Shown in pieces: positions 56,268 to 64,000 of a stretch of DNA of 64,000 bases. Under the pieces are notes generated by a model. That model did no database searches and was not told the DNA's origin. It saw only the letters and a list, made by a program, of their open reading frames with translations. This DNA comes from Rhodocyclaceae bacterium. GTDB taxonomy: Bacteria; Pseudomonadota; Gammaproteobacteria; Burkholderiales; Rhodocyclaceae. The DNA lies in the NCBI GenBank assembly GCA_006218025.1, contig VBWA01000006.1, positions 62,001-126,000 on the forward strand. Direction: 5' to 3'. The position numbers and the translations under genes are program-made. Within the stretch, counting starts at the first letter, position 1, and each line of letters opens with the position of its first letter.

Positions 56268-56948
56268 ATGCGCTCTTTGCTCACCCTGCTTGCCGGGATG
56301 TTGCTGGCCACTGCTGTCCACGCTCTTTCGTTGGCCGACATTTCGGGCAAGGACGCCAGCGGCGGCCTCAAGGAGGCGCTGACCCAGGGCGCCGGCAAGG
56401 CCGTTGAAATGCTCGGCAAACAGGATGGCTTCCTGGGCAATCCGAAGGTGAGGATTCCGCTGCCGGAGAGCGTGCAGAAGGTCGAAGGCCTGATGCGCGG
56501 GCTAGGCATGGGCAAGCAGGCCGACGAGCTGATCAATGCCATGAACCGCGCCGCCGAGGCGGCGGTGCCGCAGGCCAAAACCCTGTTGGTGAATTCGATC
56601 AGGCAGATGTCGGTCCAGGATGCCAAAGGCATCCTGTCGGGTGGCGAGGACTCGGCCACGCAATACTTCCGGCGCACTACCTCAGGCCCGCTGGGGGAGA
56701 AGTTCAAGCCGGTGGTGAAGAAGGCCATGGCCAAGGTCAAGCTTGCGGAGAAATACGACCAGCTCGCCGGCAAGGCGGCGAAGTTCGGCTTGGTGCGCGA
56801 GCAGGACGCCCAGCTCGAAAACTACGTGACGCAGAAGACCCTCGACGGCCTGTACCTGATGATCGCCGAAGAGGAAAAGGCGATCCGCAAGGACCCCGCA
56901 GAGGCGGCCGGCAAACTGGCGCAGAAGGTGTTCGGCGCGCTTAGATAA
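56268..56948 (+). CDS. DUF4197 exported protein
   Basis: 226 residues with a signal peptide (cleavage after AVHA). Helical protein with GGLKEALTQGAGKAVEMLG and QDAKGILSGGEDSATQYFRR, the DUF4197 core. Function unknown. Follows fadD by 16 bases. Confidence 0.9.
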   Translation: MRSLLTLLAGMLLATAVHALSLADISGKDASGGLKEALTQGAGKAVEMLGKQDGFLGNPKVRIPLPESVQKVEGLMRGLGMGKQADELINAMNRAAEAAVPQAKTLLVNSIRQMSVQDAKGILSGGEDSATQYFRRTTSGPLGEKFKPVVKKAMAKVKLAEKYDQLAGKAAKFGLVREQDAQLENYVTQKTLDGLYLMIAEEEKAIRKDPAEAAGKLAQKVFGALR

Positions 56949-56971
56949 GTCCCCGTTCGCGCTGCAGGTCG

Positions 56972-56994
56972 AAAGTCGGCGCTGACGGCACGGC
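56972..56994 (-). repeat. 23-base dispersed repeat, copy K
   Basis: Minus strand GCCGTGCCG then TCAGCGCCGACTTT. Intergenic, between the DUF4197 gene and rep. Confidence 0.75.
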
Positions 56995-57014
56995 GTCACA
57001 GGATCCCTTTACCC

Positions 57015-58994
<1,980 letters not shown>

Positions 58995-58997
58995 AGC

Positions 58998-59025
58998 AAA
59001 AGGGACCGCTCGCGGTCCCTTTTTT
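58998..59025. terminator. terminator between rep and cytochrome c5
   Basis: AAAA, GGGACCG, loop CTCG, CGGTCCC, TTTTTT; usable in both directions for the convergent genes. Confidence 0.9.
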
Positions 59026-59060
59026 CTCGAAGGCCAAATTGCAGGCCAAGCGCTCGTGAA

Positions 59061-59543
59061 TTACTTCGCGGCGGGTTCCTTGAAGCTGGCGCCGGACTTG
59101 TTCGCCATATAGACGATGGCGCGGGCCAGTTCGGTATCGTTGGCATCCGAAGCGCCTTTGGGCGGCATGGCATTCTTGCCGGCAATCGCCGACTTCAACA
59201 GGCCATCGAGACCCAGCGCGAGACGCGGCGCCCAGGCGGCCTTGTCGCCCAGCTTGGGCGCGTTGGCGACGCCGGCCTCATGACAGGCGGTACAGGCGGC
59301 CTTGTAGATCTGTTCGCCGCTGCGATTACCGGCCGCAGCCCCGGCAGACGGAGCGGCCATCTCGACCCGGGCCACCGGCGCGATGCGGCTGTTGGAGGCT
59401 TCCTCGTCGATTGGTTTGCTGCCCTTTGCCGCACTTGCGATCGACACCAGCGCCAATACCGTGGCAACGCCGCCGAGGGCGATCAACAGGCCCCAGGACA
59501 TGATTTTCTGGATGCTGAATTCTGAATCTGTAGTTGCAGACAT
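59061..59543 (-). CDS. cytochrome c5 family protein
   Basis: 160 residues. An N-terminal membrane segment (about 17-38) anchors it; a class I heme domain has ACTACHEAG (CxxCH) and the distal methionine in NAMPPKGAS. Probably donates or accepts electrons on the periplasmic face. Start ATG 59543. Confidence 0.92.
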   Translation of the reverse strand: MSATTDSEFSIQKIMSWGLLIALGGVATVLALVSIASAAKGSKPIDEEASNSRIAPVARVEMAAPSAGAAAGNRSGEQIYKAACTACHEAGVANAPKLGDKAAWAPRLALGLDGLLKSAIAGKNAMPPKGASDANDTELARAIVYMANKSGASFKEPAAK

Positions 59544-59641
59544 GAATGATCCTGTTGGTTGACTGAATTTTGGCGAAGTATAGCCAATCCCGCGTGAGGC
59601 AGCAGTAAAATGCGCTTCGGCCATTCGCGCCGATCCACCGC

Positions 59642-59717
59642 GCGCTCGTAGCTCAATGGATAGAGTACTGGCCTCCGAAGCCAGGGGTTGTGGGTTCGAT
59701 CCCCGCCGAGCGCACCA
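59642..59717 (+). tRNA. tRNA-Arg (CCG)
   Basis: 76 bases with encoded CCA. Acceptor GCGCTCG pairs with CGAGCGC; the anticodon loop CTCCGAA reads CCG; T-loop TTCGATC. Confidence 0.95.
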
Positions 59718-59732
59718 AAATCCGCAGCAGAG

Positions 59733-59756
59733 CCGGGGCTTCAGGCCCCGGTTTTT
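59733..59756 (+). terminator. terminator of tRNA-Arg
   Basis: CCGGGGC, loop TTCAG, GCCCCGG, then TTTTTG. Confidence 0.85.
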
Positions 59757-59779
59757 GTTCCTGATCTGACTTCTCCGTT

Positions 59780-61189
59780 CTATTCGCGAATCGCCTCGAA
59801 TCTTGCCAGCGTGCGCGCCCGCGCCGCGGCGTGGTCCACCACCGGTGCCGGATAGTCGTGTCCGATGCGAACGCCGCACGCGGCTTGCTCGGTGGTGGTC
59901 ATCTTCCACGGCGCGTGGATGAACTTCTGCGGCACGCGGGAAAGTTCGGGCACATAGCGGCGGATGAAGCGGCCCTCGGCGTCGAATTTTTCCGATTGAG
60001 TCACGGGGTTGAAGATGCGAAACCACGGCTGCGCATCGCAGCCGGTGGATGCTGCCCATTGCCAGCCTCCGTTGTTGGCGGCCAGATCGAAATCGAGCAG
60101 CATTTCGGCGAACCACGCCTCGCCCTGTCGCCAGTCGAGCCCCAGGTCCTTGGTCAGGAACGATGCGGTCACCATGCGCAGGCGGTTGTGCATCCAGCCG
60201 CTGAAGGCCAGCTGGCGCATGGCGGCATCCACCAGCGGATAGCCGGTGCGGCCCGCGCACCATGCCGCGAAGAGGTCGGGTGCCACATCCCAGCGCAGGG
60301 CATCGCAGGCCGGCTTGAAGCATTGCGTTGCGACCCGCGGGTGGTGCCAGAGGATGGCGTGATAGAAGTCGCGCCAGATCAGTTCTCCGAGCCAGGTCTG
60401 AGCGCCGCGACTGGACTGGGCATGCGCGTAGGCGGCGAGTTGGCGAATCGAAATCGTGCCGTAGCGCAGATGTGCGGAAAGGTAGGAGCAGCCCTTGATG
60501 GCCGGAAAGTCGCGCGCGGCGGCATAGTCGTCGATCCGCTCGGTGAAGTCGCGGAACAGCGCCTGTGCGCCGCTCATGCCGGCGGGCAGCGGCAGTTCGC
60601 TCAGATCGGTGGCTTCGAAGCCGAGATCCTGCAGCGTGGGCAAGGCTTCGGCGTCATGTGGCGGCGCGAGATGGCCTGCAAGTTCCTCCACCGGCCAGGG
60701 CTGCAGGTCGCCCGGAGCGAGCCGCTTCAGCCATGCATTCTTGTAGGGCGTGAACACCGAGAAGGGCGTGCCGCTTTGGGTCATCACCTCGGCGCGGTCG
60801 AAGATTACCTGGTCCTTGAAATCCTCAAAGTCGGCGCTGGTAACACGGCGCTTCACCTCCGCGTCGCGGGCAATAGCGGCCGGCTCGTAGTCGCGGTTGG
60901 CGTAAACCGTATCCACCCCGAGTTCCGCGGCGAGGCGGGGAATTTCGACGACCGGATCGCCATGGCGCACGATCAGGGCGCCGCCCATTTCCCGCAGGGC
61001 GGCGGCGACCTCCTCGACGGCGCGCAGGATGAACTCGACCCGGCGGTCGCGGCGCGGCAGCGGATCGAGAATCCTCGTGTCGAAGACGAAAACGCAGTAA
61101 ACCCGCTGGTGCTTTCTCAGCGCGTGATGCAGGGCGGCGTGGTCGTGCACGCGCAGGTCGCGACGGAACCAGACAAGGGCGGCGGACAT
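59780..61189 (-). CDS. phrB: deoxyribodipyrimidine photolyase
   Basis: 469 residues. CPD photolyase: LVWFRRDLRVHDHAAL antenna-domain start, GRTGYPLVDAAMRQL and SGWMHNRLRMVTASFL FAD site, and NNGGWQWAASTGCDAQP. Start ATG 61189 (MSAALVWFRRD). A 23-base repeat copy (60827) encodes RRVTSADF. Divergent from algH with 59 bases between. Confidence 0.95.
   Translation of the reverse strand: MSAALVWFRRDLRVHDHAALHHALRKHQRVYCVFVFDTRILDPLPRRDRRVEFILRAVEEVAAALREMGGALIVRHGDPVVEIPRLAAELGVDTVYANRDYEPAAIARDAEVKRRVTSADFEDFKDQVIFDRAEVMTQSGTPFSVFTPYKNAWLKRLAPGDLQPWPVEELAGHLAPPHDAEALPTLQDLGFEATDLSELPLPAGMSGAQALFRDFTERIDDYAAARDFPAIKGCSYLSAHLRYGTISIRQLAAYAHAQSSRGAQTWLGELIWRDFYHAILWHHPRVATQCFKPACDALRWDVAPDLFAAWCAGRTGYPLVDAAMRQLAFSGWMHNRLRMVTASFLTKDLGLDWRQGEAWFAEMLLDFDLAANNGGWQWAASTGCDAQPWFRIFNPVTQSEKFDAEGRFIRRYVPELSRVPQKFIHAPWKMTTTEQAACGVRIGHDYPAPVVDHAAARARTLARFEAIRE
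60827..60849 (-). repeat. 23-base dispersed repeat, copy L
   Basis: Minus strand GCCGTGTTA then CCAGCGCCGACTTT. Sense strand of phrB but in a different reading frame from copies D, F and I. Confidence 0.7.
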
Positions 61190-61248
61190 CGGATGATTGA
61201 ACGGGGGTACTCGGGAACGGACTGAGAGATTACAATGTCGACACATTC

Positions 61249-61821
61249 ATGGAAACCGTCAGTCTCGCCAACCACTTTCTGATCGCCATGCCCGCCATGG
61301 TCGATCCGAATTTTTCCCGCACACTGACCTATATCTGCGAGCACAACGCAGACGGCGCGATCGGCATCATCGTCAATCGCCCGATGGACATGAGTCTTGC
61401 CGGACTCTTCGACCGGGTCAGCATTCCGCTCGAAGACGGTGAGGTCGAGGCACGCTTCGCCGGCCTGCCGGTGTATTTCGGCGGACCGGTGCAGACCGAT
61501 CGCGGATTCGTGCTGCATCGTCCGGCCGGGCAATGGCAGTCTTCTCTCAATGTCAGTGACGCCATCGCGCTGACCAGTTCGCGCGACATTCTCCAGTCCA
61601 TGGGCAGCACCGGCGAGCCGGCCGAAGTGCTGGTCAGCCTCGGCTATGCCGGCTGGACGGCGGGGCAGCTGGAATGGGAGTTGTCGCAAAATGCCTGGCT
61701 GACGGTGGAGGCGGACGTCGGCATCATCTTTGCGGTACCTCCCGAAGAGCGCCTGCCGGCGGCCATGCAATTGCTCGGTGTGGATTTTGCCAACCTGTCC
61801 GAAGTCGCCGGTCATGCCTGA
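61249..61821 (+). CDS. algH: AlgH/YqgE family protein (DUF179)
   Basis: 190 residues. [32 protein letters not shown] and [20 protein letters not shown] are the family blocks. Role unclear; it precedes ruvX in most proteobacteria. It overlaps ruvX by 8 bases. Confidence 0.94.
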   Translation: METVSLANHFLIAMPAMVDPNFSRTLTYICEHNADGAIGIIVNRPMDMSLAGLFDRVSIPLEDGEVEARFAGLPVYFGGPVQTDRGFVLHRPAGQWQSSLNVSDAIALTSSRDILQSMGSTGEPAEVLVSLGYAGWTAGQLEWELSQNAWLTVEADVGIIFAVPPEERLPAAMQLLGVDFANLSEVAGHA

Positions 61822-62275
61822 CGGCTCCGTGCTCGCCTTCGATTTCGGCATCAAGCGCATCGGTATTGCGATCGGAATACAACTGGAGGGAGGGCGGCTG
61901 GGTTCAGCGCGCGCCCTGACCACCATCGACAGCGAGGCCAACGACACCCGCTTCGCTGCCATCGCCGCGCTGATTGTCGAGTGGCAGCCGGAGCTGCTGC
62001 TGGTCGGCCGGCCCTTGAACGAAGACGGCACACCGCATGAAATGACGGCCCGTTGTGATCGCTTCGCCAACCAGTTGCGCGGACGGTTTCGGTTGCCGGT
62101 CGAGGAGGTCGACGAACGCTTCAGCTCGACCGAAGCCGATGCGAACCTGCGCCAGCGCGGGCTGTCCTGGCAGCAGCGCAAGACACAGGTCGATGCCGAA
62201 GCCGCACTCATTATTCTCCAAAGCTGGTTTGAACTTCATGCCGATGGCCACGCAAATGCCCACTCACCTGCCTGA
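61814..62275 (+). CDS. ruvX: RuvX/YqgF, 16S pre-rRNA processing nuclease
   Basis: 153 residues, RNase H fold. [16 protein letters not shown] with the first Asp, [26 protein letters not shown]. Long known as a putative Holliday junction resolvase, now linked to 16S rRNA 5' maturation. Overlaps algH and pyrR. Confidence 0.94.
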   Translation: MPDGSVLAFDFGIKRIGIAIGIQLEGGRLGSARALTTIDSEANDTRFAAIAALIVEWQPELLLVGRPLNEDGTPHEMTARCDRFANQLRGRFRLPVEEVDERFSSTEADANLRQRGLSWQQRKTQVDAEAALIILQSWFELHADGHANAHSPA

Positions 62276-62759
62276 CGCCGAAGCCCTCTGCGCGGCCCTC
62301 GCCGACGCCATGCGGCCCCATGTCGATCCTGCCGCGACGGCCCTGGTCGGCATCCACACCGGCGGCGTCTGGGTTGCCGCGCGCCTGCATGCCGCGCTCG
62401 GTTTGAAGATTCCGCCCGGCTCGATCGACGTCTCCTTCTATCGCGACGACTTCAATCAGCGCGGCTTGCACGCCAATGCCAAGACTTCGCAGATTCCCTT
62501 CGATGTCGAAGGTGCGCACATCGTCATCGTCGATGATGTGCTGCACACCGGCCGCACCATCCGCGCGGCGATGAACGAGCTGTTCGATTACGGCCGGCCG
62601 GCACGCATCGACCTTGCCGTGCTGACCGATCGCGGCGACCGCGAACTGCCCATTGCCCCGACTTTTTGCCCGCATTCGCTGAGCTTGCCTGCCGCGCAGA
62701 TACTGGCGCTGGAGCGGGCCGACGACGGCGGGCTTTCCTTCCGGTTGATAGAGAAATGA
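62256..62759 (+). CDS. pyrR: PyrR bifunctional regulator / uracil phosphoribosyltransferase
   Basis: 167 residues from ATG 62256; in-frame ATGs at 62238 and 62244 are alternatives, all inside ruvX. PRPP motif [13 protein letters not shown], substrate loop VSFYRDDF. In Gram-positives PyrR attenuates pyr mRNA; in proteobacteria that role is less certain and no attenuator is seen upstream here. Coupled to pyrB by ATGA. Confidence 0.92.
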   Translation: MPTHLPDAEALCAALADAMRPHVDPAATALVGIHTGGVWVAARLHAALGLKIPPGSIDVSFYRDDFNQRGLHANAKTSQIPFDVEGAHIVIVDDVLHTGRTIRAAMNELFDYGRPARIDLAVLTDRGDRELPIAPTFCPHSLSLPAAQILALERADDGGLSFRLIEK

Positions 62760-63733
62760 GCGCATTCGGCAAGCAGCCCAATCCACAGCTCAACAGTCAC
62801 GGCGAGCTGCAGCATCTCTTGACCATCGAGGGACTGCCGCGCGAGATGCTGCTGCGCATCCTCGACACCGCGGCGCCGTTTTCCGAAGTCGCCGAGCGCG
62901 AAGTGAAGAAGGTGCCGCTGCTGCGCGGCAAAAGCGTGTTCAACCTGTTCTTCGAGAATTCGACGCGCACCCGCACCACGTTCGAGATCGCGGCGAAGCG
63001 ACTTTCCGCCGACGTCATCAATCTCAACATCAGCACTTCCTCGGCGAACAAGGGTGAAACCCTGCTCGACACGGCGGACAACCTCGCCGCAATGCAGGCC
63101 GACATGTTCGTCGTACGCCATGCCTCCTCCGGCGCCCCCCACCTGCTCGCGCAGCACCTGGCCGCCACCGGGCGCGACCACATCCATGTGGTCAACGCCG
63201 GCGACGGCCGTCACGCGCATCCGACGCAGGGCCTGCTCGACATGTACACCATCCGCCATTACAAGGCGGATTTCAGCCAGCTCACCGTTGCCATCGTCGG
63301 CGACGTGCTGCATTCGCGCGTGGCGCGCAGCCAGATCCATGCGCTGACCACACTGGGCGTGCCCGAAGTGCGCGTCATCGCGCCCAAGACCCTGTTGCCG
63401 ACCGGGATCGAACGCCTCGGCGTGCGGGTGTTCAACGACATGCGCGAAGGACTGCGCGGCGTCGATGTGGTCATGATGCTGCGCCTGCAGAACGAGCGCA
63501 TGCAAGGCGCGTTGCTGCCCTCGACGCAGGAATACTTCAAGTCCTACGGCCTCACGCCGGAAAAGCTCTCGCTGGCAAAGCCCGACGCCATCGTCATGCA
63601 TCCGGGTCCGATGAATCGCGGTGTCGAAATCGATTCGGCGGTGGCCGATGGCGGTCAGGCCGTGATCCTGCCGCAGGTTACCTTCGGCATCGCGGTGCGG
63701 ATGGCGGTGATGGCCATGCTGGCGGGGAACTGA
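62756..63733 (+). CDS. pyrB: aspartate carbamoyltransferase catalytic subunit
   Basis: 325 residues. [12 protein letters not shown] (carbamoyl phosphate), [26 protein letters not shown] and [13 protein letters not shown]. First committed step of pyrimidine synthesis. The pyrC-type gene follows after a 171-base gap that holds a repeat, as in organisms with a PyrB-PyrX complex. Confidence 0.96.
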   Translation: MSAFGKQPNPQLNSHGELQHLLTIEGLPREMLLRILDTAAPFSEVAEREVKKVPLLRGKSVFNLFFENSTRTRTTFEIAAKRLSADVINLNISTSSANKGETLLDTADNLAAMQADMFVVRHASSGAPHLLAQHLAATGRDHIHVVNAGDGRHAHPTQGLLDMYTIRHYKADFSQLTVAIVGDVLHSRVARSQIHALTTLGVPEVRVIAPKTLLPTGIERLGVRVFNDMREGLRGVDVVMMLRLQNERMQGALLPSTQEYFKSYGLTPEKLSLAKPDAIVMHPGPMNRGVEIDSAVADGGQAVILPQVTFGIAVRMAVMAMLAGN

Positions 63734-63755
63734 AATGATCCTGAAAAAAGAATTT

Positions 63756-63887
63756 GATCCGCAGATTTCGCCGATTAGCGCAGATGGATCGGGCCGTTAC
63801 CCGGTCAGGTCGTACCATCTGCCGGGTGAGTCGTGGGCACTGGCCACTTCGTTGTTTTATCTGCGTAATCTGCGTCATCTGCGGATT
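63756..63887. repeat. inverted repeat of the GCAGATTACGCAGAT type
   Basis: GATCCGCAGATTTCGCCGAT TAGCGCAGAT (63756-63785) pairs imperfectly with ATCTGCGTAATCTGCGTCAT CTGCGGATT (63859-63887), with 73 bases between. This short-period motif is common as intergenic filler in proteobacteria. It separates pyrB and pyrC. Confidence 0.65.
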
Positions 63888-63904
63888 GAACTGAGATTTT
63901 TGGG

Positions 63905-64000
63905 ATGAAGATACATATCCGAAATGGTCGCCTGATCGACCCGGCGAGCAAGACCGACAAGGCGCTCGATCTCTTCATCGCCGCGGGGCGCATAGTCGGC
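63905..64000 (+). CDS. pyrC: dihydroorotase-like protein, cut by the window end
   Basis: Open from ATG 63905 to the edge: MKIHIRNGRLIDPASK and then LDLFIAAGRIVG, the start of a class I dihydroorotase or its inactive PyrX/PyrC' partner. Only 32 codons are present, too few to see the metal-binding HxH motif. The position after pyrB supports it. Confidence 0.8.
   Translation, partial: MKIHIRNGRLIDPASKTDKALDLFIAAGRIVG

Noticed and set aside
62200-62760. PyrR-controlled attenuator before pyrR-pyrB
   Set aside because: The upstream region is coding (ruvX) and no terminator/antiterminator pair is visible.

Overview
The window looks like chromosome of a high-GC betaproteobacterium, most likely order Rhodocyclales. 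This rests on gene order (nadD-rsfS-rlmH-maf-rng; gatCAB divergent from mreBCD-mrdA-rodA-rlpA; dacC-dat-ybeD-lipB-lipA; algH-ruvX-pyrR-pyrB-pyrC) and on the style of the proteins. Assignment below order level is not possible from the sequence alone. Coding density is high, many genes overlap by 4 bases, and no complete insertion sequence, phage or CRISPR array is present.

Layout: 1-5395 housekeeping (ttcA, membrane protein, nadD, rsfS, rlmH, maf, rng). 5396-5883 is the only gene-poor stretch over 300 bases; it holds a long inverted repeat, a broken tRNA-Gly and a REP-like pair. 5884-8028 (minus) is a coupled operon: lipoyl-protein-like gcvH homologue, DsrE-like protein, zinc-ribbon protein, mobA. 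8151-12165 (minus) holds selA-selB-selC (tRNA-Sec) and a sodC lipoprotein gene. 12352-13588 has an HPP membrane protein gene convergent with a predicted new selenoprotein, a periplasmic thioredoxin-like protein with a Sec-Gly-Ala-Cys motif. 13848-23780 is a ten-kilobase amide/ureide nitrogen cluster (allophanate hydrolase, a five-gene ABC importer whose last ATPase is fused to an AtzG-like domain, AtzE-type amidohydrolase, HpxZ/AtzH-like protein, GntR regulator). 23913-33294 is a formate dehydrogenase locus: fdhE, fdhI, a frameshifted fdhB, a selenocysteine-containing fdhA, and divergently a sigma-54 activator plus sensor kinase, with a strong sigma-54 promoter and palindromic upstream sites between them. 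33299-36545 holds dsbC, a ubiH-family gene, tRNA-Met and a tRNA-bordered insert with a fic gene. 36770-43427 holds yqjD/E/K-like genes, xthA, pyrE, gatCAB. 43568-59543 holds cell-shape and peptidoglycan genes, lipoate synthesis, fadD, rep and cytochrome c5. The end (59642-64000) holds tRNA-Arg, phrB, algH, ruvX and pyrimidine genes, with pyrC cut by the window edge.

The genes work together around selenium: selA, selB and selC make and decode Sec; fdhA and the thioredoxin-like gene each carry one in-frame UGA followed by a hairpin of bacterial SECIS type. MobA may supply the guanine-dinucleotide molybdenum cofactor that the formate dehydrogenase needs, and FdhE matures it. selD is not in the window.

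Across the window there are also several repeat families. The most striking is a 23-base sequence (GCCGTGTCG followed by CCAGCGCCGACTTT) present in about a dozen copies plus two variants, mostly inside genes, in more than one reading frame, often where the protein family has no residues. The others are a 100-base intergenic repeat (three copies), an inverted pair flanking mrdA-rodA, a CCCGC-AAGCGGG repeat inserted in two genes, and an 85-base direct repeat derived from the 3' half of tRNA-Met.
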